A stretch of 41,668 nucleotides of DNA from Mycobacteriaceae bacterium (GTDB lineage: Bacteria > Actinomycetota > Actinomycetes > Mycobacteriales > Mycobacteriaceae), in NCBI GenBank assembly GCA_017882745.1, contig JADGOX010000034.1, forward strand, positions 1 to 41,668, in the 5' to 3' direction. Below are positions 17,151-25,613 of this stretch, in pieces; positions within the stretch are counted from its first letter, which is position 1; each line of letters starts with the position of its first letter. The notes below the pieces were generated by a model. It made no database searches. It was not told the DNA's origin and saw only the letters and a program-made list of their open reading frames with translations. Position numbers and translations under genes: made by a program.

Positions 17151-18455
17151 ATGTCCTCAGTGGGAGGAGAACGTCTGGGTCGGTCAGCGCGACACCACGA
17201 CGCCCGCACTCAACGCTCGGCAGAGTCGGACCCCCGGCCACGTACGGTCGGCGCGAGTCTCGCTGGTTTTCCCATCGCCAACGTGGTGGTCCTCGAGGTT
17301 GGTGCCGCGGCGGCGATGATCCTGCTCGCCGTCCGCACCGGGCTCTGGCCATTGTCTGTGGTCGTCCTGGTTGCCGCAGGGCTCATCGGCTCCACCCGAT
17401 GGCACGGACGATGGCTTCCGATGTGGACCGTCGTCATCGTGCGTTATTTGCTGCGCACCCGGACCAGGCACACCGGTTCCGTACCGCTACTCGACGATCA
17501 GGCTGAACTGAACCGGGGCAACGGGCCCTCCGTCACAGGTCCGGAGGACGTCCGGGTCGCTGTGTTGCGCCTACTGGTCGACGACCTCGTCGTGGCCAGC
17601 AGCACCGACCACGAGCAGTCGCCCATCGGACTCGCCTGGCACAAGGGGACCTGGACGGCGGCGCTGCTCGTCGATCCCCAGCCCGCCATGGTCTCGCCCG
17701 TCAGGTCGCACGCCGACGTGCCGCTCGCTGCACTCGCCGACTGCCTGCAAGATCGCGGCGTCGTGCTGGACGCCATCGGCGTCATCTGGCACTGCTATCC
17801 GGGCAACTCGCGGCTGCTGGCGGGCTCTCCGGCGGTGGAGGCCTACAACGAGGTGCTCGGTCCGCTCCCCGCGGTTGCGCAACGGTCGACCTGGGTGACC
17901 TTGCGACTGGATCCACGCCGGTGTCCCTCAGCCGTCCGGGAAAGGGGTGGTGGCGTTGCTGGGGCACACCGTGCACTGCTCGGTGCCACCTCCCGGGTAC
18001 GGGGCGCACTCGACCTCGCGGGACTCAACAGTCACGTCCTCAGCTCCGACGAACTGCTGCGAGCGGCGGTCTCCTCGGCCGAGCTGTCCGCTGCCGCCAG
18101 CGGCGGCCAGCAGGTAGAGCTGCGGGAGCACTGGAAGGGCGTCAGCAGCGGCGGCATCGCACACTCCAGCTACGGAATCAGTGGATGGCCGGACGACGCC
18201 GGACAACTGGACAGCCTCACCAGCATCCGGGCCCTGTCCACGACCGTCGCACTGGCACTCACCCCCGACGCCGAAGACGGCAAGGTCGGCATGCGCGGAG
18301 TGGTTCGAGTGTCTGCACGAACTCGCAACGAGCTGGATGCTGCGAATGACCGAGTTCGCGAACTGACCGCGTCCTCCGCGGTACGGCTGTCACCGCTCAA
18401 CGGCCAACAGGCTGCGGCGATCGTTGCGACCTTGCCGGTTGGAGGTGCGGCATGA
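17151..18455 (+). CDS. eccE: EccE, ESX membrane complex component
   Basis: EccE sits at the periphery of the ESX membrane complex and contacts EccB/EccC. After a basic N-terminus come two adjacent membrane helices (about residues 43-61 and 66-82), a short basic loop (STRWHGRWLPMW) and a large soluble domain of about 340 residues, the family layout. ATG 17151 is preceded by AAGGA close by and GGGGGAG 10 nt away. The 434-aa product is of usual size. Its stop overlaps the next gene as ATGA. M. tuberculosis ESX-4 lacks eccE, while some other ESX-4 loci (for example M. abscessus) carry it, so this is the EccE-containing type. Confidence 0.85.
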   Translation: MSSVGGERLGRSARHHDARTQRSAESDPRPRTVGASLAGFPIANVVVLEVGAAAAMILLAVRTGLWPLSVVVLVAAGLIGSTRWHGRWLPMWTVVIVRYLLRTRTRHTGSVPLLDDQAELNRGNGPSVTGPEDVRVAVLRLLVDDLVVASSTDHEQSPIGLAWHKGTWTAALLVDPQPAMVSPVRSHADVPLAALADCLQDRGVVLDAIGVIWHCYPGNSRLLAGSPAVEAYNEVLGPLPAVAQRSTWVTLRLDPRRCPSAVRERGGGVAGAHRALLGATSRVRGALDLAGLNSHVLSSDELLRAAVSSAELSAAASGGQQVELREHWKGVSSGGIAHSSYGISGWPDDAGQLDSLTSIRALSTTVALALTPDAEDGKVGMRGVVRVSARTRNELDAANDRVRELTASSAVRLSPLNGQQAAAIVATLPVGGAA

Positions 18456-19282
18456 GCGAATTGGCCAGATCCAGGAGATCGCGACGCCTCGGCGTCGCTG
18501 CCGTGGGGGCGGCTCCGCCGCGCGCCTCATCGCAGGCATCAACACGCACTCAAGATCACGGCACCAACGTTTCCGCCGTCGGAACTGAATTCGTGACTTC
18601 TCCTTCCGCGCTGAATCGCTTCAGCCTGACCAGTGACCGCGGTGGCGTCGTTCTCGGCTCCGACCAGCGCGGCGGTGCAATCCAGGTGCACCTCATCCGT
18701 CCGGTGCCCTCTCGTCTTGCTCTACTCGGTGGGCTCTACCTGGCGATGCAGCTGACGCTCCGCGCCGCAGCGACCGGCACGATCGTGGTAGTGGCCACGG
18801 GGCGGCCCGCCTCCTGGACACCCGTACTGCACGCATTCCACAGCGCACCAACGGTCCGGACTACGCACGGCGAGCCGGGTGCGGGCGCTCCCGTACAGAT
18901 ACGGGGCCTGGCCCCAGGCCCACTTCCCCGTGCCAGCCAGGATGCCCCGGTGCTCATCGTGCAGGACGGCGGTGCCGTACCCCAGGAGCTCTATCCCGCC
19001 CGCAGCCCGTGGCAGACCACCGCATACGTGCTGCCCTACCTGCATCCGCAGGTCGGCCTCAACGCCACCGCCGCCGACCTCGTCCTCGCGCAGCGACTTC
19101 CCGTGGGACAGGCCCAGCTTGCCGGGCGACTGTGGAATCTGCCACCAGCCATGGCCCACGAACTCGCGAGCCTCACCGACGACGGCGTTGTGGCGCTTGC
19201 CACCAACCTGTGGCTTCCGTTACGGCTGGTCACCACGCCGAAGGAGGCTGCGCTACTCGGGCCCGTCCGACGCGGAGACTGA
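18452..19282 (+). CDS. Unrecognised protein coupled to eccE, candidate type VII accessory component (276 aa)
   Basis: ATG 18452 overlaps the eccE TGA by 4 nt, so the two should be co-translated. Residues 1-45 are Arg/Ser-rich and probably disordered. From about residue 52 there is a mixed alpha/beta domain with recurrent hydrophobic strands ([45 protein letters not shown]) suggesting an alternating alpha/beta fold. The segment around 90-105 is moderately hydrophobic but is not a convincing membrane helix, and no signal peptide is seen. I cannot assign a family. Tight coupling to eccE argues for a role in assembly or regulation of the ESX complex (inference). Its 3' end overlaps truA tail to tail by 30 bp. 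Confidence 0.82.
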   Translation: MSELARSRRSRRLGVAAVGAAPPRASSQASTRTQDHGTNVSAVGTEFVTSPSALNRFSLTSDRGGVVLGSDQRGGAIQVHLIRPVPSRLALLGGLYLAMQLTLRAAATGTIVVVATGRPASWTPVLHAFHSAPTVRTTHGEPGAGAPVQIRGLAPGPLPRASQDAPVLIVQDGGAVPQELYPARSPWQTTAYVLPYLHPQVGLNATAADLVLAQRLPVGQAQLAGRLWNLPPAMAHELASLTDDGVVALATNLWLPLRLVTTPKEAALLGPVRRGD

Positions 19283-20149
19283 ACGATCCGTTCGGGGCGC
19301 GTGGGGCCAGGCCACCGGGCCGCGTACCGTCCGGGTGGCCTGCGCACGCACCGCGAACTCGTGTTCGGCTGGGTAGTCCACCGTCAACAGCGTGAGCCCG
19401 TGGGCGGGTGCCACGATGACCGCGTTCGCTCGCGCGGACATGCCCAACAGCTCGCTTATCCAGCTCGGGTCCCGGCGACCCTCGCCCACCATGATCAATG
19501 CGCCGACCAGGCTCCGCACCATCGAGTGGCAGAAGGCGTCCGCACTCACCTCTACGGTGACGATCCCACCCGGCGCAACGGACCACTCAAGTCGCTGCAG
19601 GCCGCGCACGGTGCTCGCACCCTCCCGACGCCTGCAGAAGGCAGCGAAGTCGTGCTCACCAAGCAGGATTGTTGACGCGTCCTGCATCCGTTGGAGGTCG
19701 AGCTCGTGCGACCAGGACACCGTGTCTCGGGCCCGCAAGGGGTCCGCTCCATGCGGCGCGGTGCTCAGGCGATACCCGTAGTGGCGACGCAGCGCCGAGA
19801 ACCGGGCGTCGAACTCCACCGGCACCTCGCGCATGCTCCGCACCCGGACGTCAGGAGGCAGGAAACGGCCGAGTCTGCGCACCAGACGCTCCGGCTGCTC
19901 AGTGAGCGCGGTAGTCGGCAGATCAACATGCGCGACCTGCCCGTCCGCGTGCACACCGGCGTCGGTGCGTCCTGCGACCGTCAGCGTGACCGGCGTGCGC
20001 AGCACTGTGGACATTCCATCCACCAACACGCCCTCTACCGTCCGTTGCTCCGGCTGGCGGGCCCAGCCGGCGAAATCCGTGCCGTCATAGGCGATATCCA
20101 AGCGGAACCGCACAAGCCCGCCACCCCGTTCTGGGGTGGCGGGCTCCAT
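19253..20149 (-). CDS. truA: tRNA pseudouridine synthase A (TruA)
   Basis: Converts uridines 38-40 of the tRNA anticodon stem to pseudouridine. The core starts [20 protein letters not shown] and contains the catalytic Asp63 in [10 protein letters not shown], then [16 protein letters not shown] and the C-terminal [11 protein letters not shown] motif. Two starts are possible: ATG 20149 (298 aa, 13 nt after rplQ) or GTG 20113 (286 aa), which lies just after a 13-bp hairpin. Neither has a strong ribosome site. The first 12 residues of the longer form are encoded by the hairpin itself. The gene closes the rpoA-rplQ cluster and overlaps the 3' end of the ESX-coupled orf on the opposite strand. Confidence 0.94.
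   Translation of the reverse strand: MEPATPERGGGLVRFRLDIAYDGTDFAGWARQPEQRTVEGVLVDGMSTVLRTPVTLTVAGRTDAGVHADGQVAHVDLPTTALTEQPERLVRRLGRFLPPDVRVRSMREVPVEFDARFSALRRHYGYRLSTAPHGADPLRARDTVSWSHELDLQRMQDASTILLGEHDFAAFCRRREGASTVRGLQRLEWSVAPGGIVTVEVSADAFCHSMVRSLVGALIMVGEGRRDPSWISELLGMSARANAVIVAPAHGLTLLTVDYPAEHEFAVRAQATRTVRGPVAWPHAPRTDRSVSASDGPE
20115..20145 (-). terminator. Perfect 13-bp hairpin between rplQ and truA
   Basis: AGCCCGCCACCCC (20115-20127) and GGGGTGGCGGGCT (20133-20145) pair perfectly around a 5-nt loop, about 18 bp after the rplQ stop. No T-run follows. It overlaps the possible truA start region, so it may attenuate read-through or limit truA translation. Confidence 0.55.
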
Positions 20150-20162
20150 GTACAGAGCGATC

Positions 20163-20669
20163 TCAGGACTCGCTGTCTGTGCCCTCAGCGGACTCAGCGG
20201 ACTCAGCATCATCGGCGGGGACGTCACCGCTGACAACCTCATCGGCCGCCGATGCTGCGGCAGGCTTGGTGGACGACACCCGACGCGCACGATCAGCCTC
20301 GGAGGTCACCGTCTTGTCCTGCAACAGCTCGATGATGGCCATCGGGGCGTTGTCGCCCTTACGCGGCACCGTCTTGATGATGCGGGTGTAACCACCGTCG
20401 CGCTCGGCGAAGAACGGGCCGATCTCGGCGAAGAGGCTGTGCACGACGTCCTTGTCGCGGATCACCTTCATCACCTCGCGACGGTTGTGCAGGTCACCAA
20501 CCTTCGCCTTGCTGATCAGCTTCTCGGCGTAGGGCCGCAGCCGCTTCGCCTTCGCTTCGGTGGTGGTGATGCGGCCGTGCATGAACAACGACGTAGCCAG
20601 GTTGGCCAGCATAAGTCGCTGGTGGGCTGGCGACCCGCCGAGACGGGCACCCTTCGTGGGCTTGGGCAT
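20163..20669 (-). CDS. rplQ: 50S ribosomal protein L17 (bL17)
   Basis: The first about 120 residues are L17: [20 protein letters not shown], the [19 protein letters not shown] basic region, and [14 protein letters not shown] near the end of the core. About 45 Ala/Asp/Glu/Ser-rich residues follow, an acidic C-terminal extension common in actinobacteria and of unknown role. Start ATG 20669; 70 bp separates it from rpoA. It is followed by a 13-bp hairpin. Confidence 0.97.
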   Translation of the reverse strand: MPKPTKGARLGGSPAHQRLMLANLATSLFMHGRITTTEAKAKRLRPYAEKLISKAKVGDLHNRREVMKVIRDKDVVHSLFAEIGPFFAERDGGYTRIIKTVPRKGDNAPMAIIELLQDKTVTSEADRARRVSSTKPAAASAADEVVSGDVPADDAESAESAEGTDSES

Positions 20670-20739
20670 TGCGGAGCTCCTCTAGTCTCGCCCGCCCCGC
20701 CGCGGCGTGCATGCTGCGACGGGGATCGGGTGCAGCGGC

Positions 20740-21822
20740 TTACAGCTGTTCGGTCTCGGCATAGTCGGTGTCGTCGATGTTGTTGCCACTGGCATCGTCA
20801 CCGTCTTCGCCGTCCTCAGCATCGGTGTCGGTCCAGGTTCCGGTCTCGGCGTCGTAGCCGGCAACGGTGGACGGGTCGAACCCGGGAGGGCTGTCCTTGA
20901 GGTTCAGGCCCAGCCCGGCAAGCTTCACCTTGACCTCATCGATGGACTTCGCACCGAAGTTACGGATGTCCAGCAGATCTGCCTCGCTGCGGCCGACGAG
21001 CTCACCGACGGTGTGCACGCCTTCGCGCTTGAGGCAGTTGTACGACCGGACGGTCAGGTCCAGGTCCTCGATCGGCATTCCGAAGGCAGCGATGTGGTTG
21101 GTCTCCGCCGGTGACGGGCCAATCTCGATTCCCTCGGCCTCCACGTTCAGCTCGCGGGCCAAGCCGAAGAGCTCGGTGAGCGTGCGTCCGGCGGAAGCGA
21201 TGGCGTCCCGAGGAGTGATCGACGGTTTGGTCTCGACATCGAGCACCAGCCGGTCGAAGTCCGTGCGCTGCTCAACACGGGTTGCCTCGACCTTGTACGT
21301 CACCTTGAGTACCGGTGAGTAGATCGAGTCGACCGGGATCCGGCCGATCTCCGCGCCTGAGGCCTTGTTCTGCACCGCCGGAACGTAGCCACGCCCACGC
21401 TCGACGACCAACTCGATCTCAAGCTTGCCCTTGTCGTTCAGGGTCGCAACGTGCAGTTCCGGGTTGTGCACCTCGACGCCGGACGGTGCGACGATGTCGG
21501 CGGCCGTCACTACGCCAGGTCCCTGCTTGCGCAGGTACATGGTGACCGGCTCGTCCTCCTCGGAGCTGACGACCAGGCCCTTGAGGTTCAGGATGATGTC
21601 CGTGACATCTTCTTTGACGCCGGGCACCGTAGTGAACTCGTGCAGCACGCCGTCGATGCGGATGCTCGTGACAGCCGCTCCGGGGATCGACGAGAGCAAG
21701 GTGCGCCGAAGCGAGTTGCCGAGGGTGTAACCGAAACCAGGCTCAAGCGGTTCGATGACGAACCGTGACCGGGTGTCCTCGATTGCTTCCTCGGACAGCT
21801 CGGGACGCTGAGAGATAAGCAT
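20740..21822 (-). CDS. rpoA: RNA polymerase subunit alpha
   Basis: Residues 1-230 are the assembly domain ([39 protein letters not shown]). A linker leads to the C-terminal domain (about 245-315) with [14 protein letters not shown] and [13 protein letters not shown], which binds UP elements and activators. An acidic tail of about 35 residues (Asp/Glu-rich, ending AETEQL) extends past the core, an actinobacterial trait. ATG 21822 has GGAG about 10 nt upstream. It lies 170 bp after rpsD across a very strong hairpin, so its expression may be set separately from rpsD. Confidence 0.97.
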   Translation of the reverse strand: MLISQRPELSEEAIEDTRSRFVIEPLEPGFGYTLGNSLRRTLLSSIPGAAVTSIRIDGVLHEFTTVPGVKEDVTDIILNLKGLVVSSEEDEPVTMYLRKQGPGVVTAADIVAPSGVEVHNPELHVATLNDKGKLEIELVVERGRGYVPAVQNKASGAEIGRIPVDSIYSPVLKVTYKVEATRVEQRTDFDRLVLDVETKPSITPRDAIASAGRTLTELFGLARELNVEAEGIEIGPSPAETNHIAAFGMPIEDLDLTVRSYNCLKREGVHTVGELVGRSEADLLDIRNFGAKSIDEVKVKLAGLGLNLKDSPPGFDPSTVAGYDAETGTWTDTDAEDGEDGDDASGNNIDDTDYAETEQL

Positions 21823-21922
21823 GTGGGGTGTTCTCCTTCACCGACGTCCGCCATATGACGCCGAAAGGGTGTGGCGCGGCCGCCGCAGGTCGCGGCGGGC
21901 GATGGGGCAGGGTGACTGCCTC

Positions 21923-21966
21923 CCGGCCGGACCATGCTGCAAAGCTGCGCAGCATGGTCCGGCCGG
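21923..21966 (-). terminator. Perfect 18-bp hairpin between rpsD and rpoA
   Basis: CCGGCCGGACCATGCTGC (21923-21940) pairs fully with GCAGCATGGTCCGGCCGG (21949-21966), leaving an 8-nt loop. It begins 26 bp after the rpsD stop. There is no T-run, so it may be a stabilising, processing or attenuating structure rather than a complete terminator. Confidence 0.6.
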
Positions 21967-21992
21967 TCGGACGAGTCACCGAGAGTCGAGCA

Positions 21993-22598
21993 TCACTTCG
22001 AGTAGAGCTCGACGATCAGCTGTTCGTTGAGCGGAATATCGATCTGCGCACGGTCCGGAATCTGGTGGACCAAGATGCGCAGCTGCGGTCCGACAACCTG
22101 CAGCCAACCGGGAACCGGCCGGTCGCCGACGGTCTCCTTGGCGACCTGGAACGGCAGCGTAGACAACGACTTCGGCTTGACGTCGATGATGTCGTACTGC
22201 GAAACCCGGTAGCTCGGGATGTCGACCTTGGCGCCGTTGACCAACATGTGGCCGTGGGTGACCAGCTGACGAGCCTGGCGGCGAGTACGGGCCAGGCCAG
22301 CGCGGTAGACCACGCTGTCCAGGCGAGTCTCCAGGATCTGCAACAGCACAGAACCGGTCTTGCCCGCCTTGCGGTTGGCCTCTGCGTAGTAGCGACGGAA
22401 CTGCTTCTCCATCACTCCATAGGTGAAGCGCGCCTTCTGCTTCTCTTGGAGCTGAAGCAGGTATTCGCTTTCCTTGATCCGCGCGCGACCGTGCTGGCCG
22501 GGCGGGTACGGACGACGCTCGAACGCGGCGTCTCCACCGACGAGGTCAACCCGAAGTCGCCGGGACTTGCGGGTAATGGGTCCGGTATAACGAGCCAT
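21993..22598 (-). CDS. rpsD: 30S ribosomal protein S4 (uS4)
   Basis: Primary 16S rRNA-binding protein. The 201-aa product starts MARYTGPITRKSRRLRVDL and contains EKQKARFTYGVMEKQF and the S4 RNA-binding domain (LETRLDSVVYRAGLARTRRQARQLVTHGHMLVNG). It lacks the N-terminal zinc cysteines, so it is the C-minus form. It lies 20 bp after rpsK. In E. coli S4 represses its own operon; I see no recognisable S4 pseudoknot here. Confidence 0.97.
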   Translation of the reverse strand: MARYTGPITRKSRRLRVDLVGGDAAFERRPYPPGQHGRARIKESEYLLQLQEKQKARFTYGVMEKQFRRYYAEANRKAGKTGSVLLQILETRLDSVVYRAGLARTRRQARQLVTHGHMLVNGAKVDIPSYRVSQYDIIDVKPKSLSTLPFQVAKETVGDRPVPGWLQVVGPQLRILVHQIPDRAQIDIPLNEQLIVELYSK

Positions 22599-22618
22599 GT
22601 GCTTGCCTTCCCTTCCCG

Positions 22619-23035
22619 CTAGACCCGGCGCCGCTTGGGCGGCCGGCAGCCGTTGTGCGGCTGGGGGGTGACGTCGGAGATGGTGCCGACCTCCAGGCCG
22701 GCAGCCTGAAGTGAACGAATCGCTGTCTCACGGCCTGAGCCGGGACCCTTGACGAAGACGTCGACCTTCTTCATGCCGTGCTCCTGCGCCTTGCGGGCAG
22801 CGCTCTCGGCGGCCATCTGCGCGGCGAAAGGAGTCGACTTGCGGGAGCCCTTGAAGCCCACGTGGCCCGAGGACGCCCAGGAAATGACGTTCCCGGCAGG
22901 ATCGGTGATCGAGACGATCGTGTTGTTGAACGTGCTCTTGATGTGCGCAGCCCCGTGGCTGACGTTCTTCTTTTCCTTGCGACGGGTCTTCTGGGTCTTC
23001 TTGGGACCACTCGCACTGCGTGCTTTGGGGGGCAT
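22619..23035 (-). CDS. rpsK: 30S ribosomal protein S11 (uS11)
   Basis: The 138-aa product has the basic N-terminus ([20 protein letters not shown]) and the core signatures [37 protein letters not shown] and the C-terminal [20 protein letters not shown]. It forms part of the platform near the mRNA exit channel. It begins 3 nt after rpsM and ends 20 nt before rpsD. Confidence 0.97.
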   Translation of the reverse strand: MPPKARSASGPKKTQKTRRKEKKNVSHGAAHIKSTFNNTIVSITDPAGNVISWASSGHVGFKGSRKSTPFAAQMAAESAARKAQEHGMKKVDVFVKGPGSGRETAIRSLQAAGLEVGTISDVTPQPHNGCRPPKRRRV

Positions 23036-23038
23036 CTC

Positions 23039-23413
23039 TTACCTGACCTTCTTCTTGCCGGCGATGGTGCGCTTGGGACCTTTGCGCGTACGCGCGTTGG
23101 TCTTGGTGCGCTGGCCACGAACCGGCAGGCCACGGCGGTGCCGAATGCCCTGGTAGCAGCCGATCTCGATCTTGCGTCGGATGTCGGCCTGAACCTCGCG
23201 GCGCAGGTCGCCCTCAACCTTGAGGGACTCCTCGATGTAGTCCCTGAGCTTCGCGAGGTCCGCGTCGCTCAGGTCCTTCGTCCGCAGGTCGTAGCTGATG
23301 CCAGTGGCATTCAGGATTTCCTGCGAACGGGTACGGCCGATGCCGTAGATATAGGTGAGCGCGATCTCCATCCGCTTGTCGCGGGGGAGGTCGACGCCTG
23401 AGAGCCGTGCCAT
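23039..23413 (-). CDS. rpsM: 30S ribosomal protein S13 (uS13)
   Basis: 124-aa head protein contacting P-site tRNA and L5. Signatures: [26 protein letters not shown], the helix-two-turn-helix region, and the C-terminal [22 protein letters not shown] with a basic tail. First gene of the rpsM-rpsK-rpsD group; 197 bp separates it from rpmJ, including a small GC hairpin. Confidence 0.97.
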   Translation of the reverse strand: MARLSGVDLPRDKRMEIALTYIYGIGRTRSQEILNATGISYDLRTKDLSDADLAKLRDYIEESLKVEGDLRREVQADIRRKIEIGCYQGIRHRRGLPVRGQRTKTNARTRKGPKRTIAGKKKVR

Positions 23414-23483
23414 ACGGCATGTCCTTCCATTGTCCGGAGGTCTGCTCCCCGTCCGTCCCTGGCAGCGAAATCACACTGTCGGG

Positions 23484-23503
23484 CCCCGGCCTCCGTGCCG
23501 GGG
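23484..23503 (-). terminator. GC hairpin between rpmJ and rpsM
   Basis: CCCCGGC (23484-23490) pairs with GCCGGGG (23497-23503) across a 6-nt loop in the 197-bp gap after rpmJ. No T-run follows immediately. It may be an attenuator ahead of the rpsM-rpoA genes. The rest of the gap shows no clear promoter. Confidence 0.35.
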
Positions 23504-23611
23504 GTGTACCGAAACCTGCCAAACATCGGCAACTGCGCTCCGGCTGGTGCGGGGAGGATTGTCTTGCTCGTTCGCATCAGATCGACTGCGAGGGTGCTGC
23601 GGCAACGCTGA

Positions 23612-23725
23612 TCAGCCCTGACGCTGCTTGTGACGCAGGTTCTCGCAGATCACCATGACGCGCCCGTTGCGGCGAATCACCTTGCACTTCTCACAGATCT
23701 TCTTGACGCTGGGTTTGACCTTCAC
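23612..23725 (-). CDS. rpmJ: 50S ribosomal protein L36 (bL36), zinc-binding form
   Basis: A 37-aa gene beginning [20 protein letters not shown] from GTG 23725, with AGGAG about 11 nt upstream. The zinc ligands C11, C14, C27 and H32 are all present, so this is the C-plus form that zinc-limited actinobacteria can replace with a cysteine-free paralog. It is 66 bp after infA and was found by reading the strand directly. Confidence 0.95.
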   Translation of the reverse strand: MKVKPSVKKICEKCKVIRRNGRVMVICENLRHKQRQG

Positions 23726-23791
23726 GTCTTTCGGCTCTCCTGGTCGGTGTGGCTACTTACTGGTGCAGACATCACGTGCGCGCAACGCCAA

Positions 23792-24013
23792 CTACTTGTA
23801 GCGATAGACGATGCGCCCTCGGGAGAGGTCGTAAGGAGACAGCTCCACGACGACCCTGTCCTCGGGAAGGATGCGGATGTAGTGCTGCCGCATCTTGCCG
23901 CTGATGTGTGCGAGAACCCGGTGGCCGTTTTCCAGCTCCACGCGGAACATCGCGTTCGGTAATGGCTCGACTACCCGGCCCTCAACTTCGATGGCCCCGT
24001 CCTTTTTGCCCAT
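23792..24013 (-). CDS. infA: Translation initiation factor IF-1
   Basis: A 73-aa OB-fold protein that binds the 30S A site. It reads [20 protein letters not shown], then [20 protein letters not shown] and the C-terminal [13 protein letters not shown], all typical. Start ATG 24013 has a GGAGG just upstream. It is first in the infA-rpmJ-rpsM... transcript and has a plausible promoter about 170 bp upstream. Confidence 0.97.
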   Translation of the reverse strand: MGKKDGAIEVEGRVVEPLPNAMFRVELENGHRVLAHISGKMRQHYIRILPEDRVVVELSPYDLSRGRIVYRYK

Positions 24014-24184
24014 GTCCTCCGCGATCCGTGGCAGTGTCTGCTGGTCAACTCAACAACCGTCATCCCCACACGCCGTCTCCGGCGCGCAGGGAAGCAGTCT
24101 CAAGTGGTGCGAATGTGCGCCGGCAGAGACGCAGGACCTACGTGGGCGCGCGCACAACCGACGCGCACTGCGCGCCGTCGTCAG

Positions 24185-24213
24185 AGTCTACGCGGCGGCC
24201 TGGTCCAGGCCAA
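24185..24213 (-). promoter_or_regulatory. Sigma-A-type promoter for infA
   Basis: In the 251-bp map-infA gap the minus strand has TTGGCC (24213-24208), a 17-nt spacer and TAGACT (24190-24185), a good actinobacterial -10. Transcription would start near 24178 and give a leader of about 165 nt. The rest of the gap contains no recognised riboswitch. Confidence 0.6.
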
Positions 24214-24264
24214 ATGCGGGATGCCAGGACCGACCCGAATACCGCACCGTAACGACGCCAGCGG

Positions 24265-25059
24265 TCAGTTGGCGAGAGTGAGGATCCGTGGCCCCGACGC
24301 GGTGACCGCGACTGTGTGCTCCCAGTGCGCGGCCTTGCTGCCGTCGGTCGTGACCACGGTCCAGTCGTCAGCCAGCACACGAGTGTCCACCGTGCCGAGC
24401 GTCAGCATCGGTTCGATGGCCAGCACCGAGCCCTCCACAAGCCGTGGTCCGGTAGCCGGCGGGCCCTCGTTGGCCAGGAACGGATCGGCGTGCATGACCC
24501 GGCCGATCCCATGGCCGCCGTAACCGTCGACGATGCCGTACTCGCGGCCGTCGCGGCGTTCTGCTGCCCTCGTCTCGCGCTCGATCGCGTGCGAGACATC
24601 ACCAAGCCGATTGCCGACGAGCATCGCGGCAATCCCCGCGTGCATCGAAGCCTCACACGCCGCCGACAAGGCCAGTACCGCGGGCGTCACATCGCCAACC
24701 GCGACAGTCACCGCGGAGTCGCCGTGCCAACCGTCGAGTATCGCGCCGCAGTCGATGGAGACGAGATCACCCTCCGCAATGATCTCCGCGGCCGAAGGGA
24801 TCCCGTGCACCACTCGATCGTTGAGCGAGGAGCAGATGGACGCGGGAAAACCGTGGTACCCCAGAAACGACGGCACAGCCCCCGCGTCCGCAATGACTTG
24901 CGCAGCGACGGCGTCCAACTCCGCCGTGCTCACGCCGGACCGCGTCATGGCCGCAACAGCCGCCAACGCCCGTGCGACCACCGCACCCGCCGCCGCCATC
25001 GCGTCGAGCTCCCCCGCACTGCGCGCGGGCACCACCCTCCGACCGCGAAGCACCCCCAT
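24265..25059 (-). CDS. map: Methionine aminopeptidase, type I
   Basis: Removes the initiator methionine from new proteins. The metal ligands are in place: D103, D114, H183, E216 and E247, with catalytic His85 in DRVVHGIP. Spacing between ligands matches E. coli (11, 33 and 31 residues in three of the four intervals). The 264-aa product lacks the N-terminal zinc-finger/SH3 extension of the longer mycobacterial form. ATG 25059 overlaps the adk TGA by one base. Actinobacteria commonly carry a second map elsewhere. Last gene of the secY-adk-map group. Confidence 0.95.
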   Translation of the reverse strand: MGVLRGRRVVPARSAGELDAMAAAGAVVARALAAVAAMTRSGVSTAELDAVAAQVIADAGAVPSFLGYHGFPASICSSLNDRVVHGIPSAAEIIAEGDLVSIDCGAILDGWHGDSAVTVAVGDVTPAVLALSAACEASMHAGIAAMLVGNRLGDVSHAIERETRAAERRDGREYGIVDGYGGHGIGRVMHADPFLANEGPPATGPRLVEGSVLAIEPMLTLGTVDTRVLADDWTVVTTDGSKAAHWEHTVAVTASGPRILTLAN

Positions 25060-25613
25060 CAGCGGGAGCGGGCGTGGAGAGCGTGCAGAGCGCGTGCCGC
25101 CACGTCCTCGACCTCGCCGACCGCGTCGACGACGACGAGCTGGTCGGCATAGTGCGCCAACAGCGGCGAGGTCTCGTCCAGATACACCCGGAGCCGACGC
25201 CGGATGACCGCTTCGGTGTCATCTGCCCGGCCGCGAGCCAGCATGCGCTCTACTACCAGGTCCTCGGAGATCCGGAACTCGAGCACTGCATCGAGCTGCT
25301 GCCCGAGGTCGCTCAGGATCCCTGCGAGCACCTCAGCCTGACCCACCGTCCGCGGAAAACCGTCAAGGAGGAAGCCCTTGGCCGCGTCCGGCTCGCCGAG
25401 CCGTTCGCGCACCATTTCGTTGGTCACCTCGTCGGGGACGAGGTCCCCCGCGTCGACGTAACGCTTCGCTTCCTGACCGAGCGGCGTCTCCTCGCCCATG
25501 TGGGCACGGAAGAGATCCCCGGTAGAGATGTGCGGAATGCCCAGCTCGACCGACAAGAGGGCCGCCTGGGTTCCCTTGCCCGCTCCCGGCGGGCCAACAA
25601 GGACGAGTCTCAC
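25059..25613 (-). CDS. adk: Adenylate kinase (short form)
   Basis: Catalyses ATP + AMP = 2 ADP. The P-loop GPPGAGKGT is at residues 7-15, the AMP-binding segment [11 protein letters not shown] at 28-38, and the LLDGFPRT motif at 82-89. The LID is reduced to a short loop ([11 protein letters not shown]), so the 184-aa enzyme is the short type seen in mycobacteria, without zinc cysteines. GTG 25613 overlaps the last base of the secY TAG, so the two are coupled. Confidence 0.97.
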   Translation of the reverse strand: MRLVLVGPPGAGKGTQAALLSVELGIPHISTGDLFRAHMGEETPLGQEAKRYVDAGDLVPDEVTNEMVRERLGEPDAAKGFLLDGFPRTVGQAEVLAGILSDLGQQLDAVLEFRISEDLVVERMLARGRADDTEAVIRRRLRVYLDETSPLLAHYADQLVVVDAVGEVEDVAARALHALHARSR

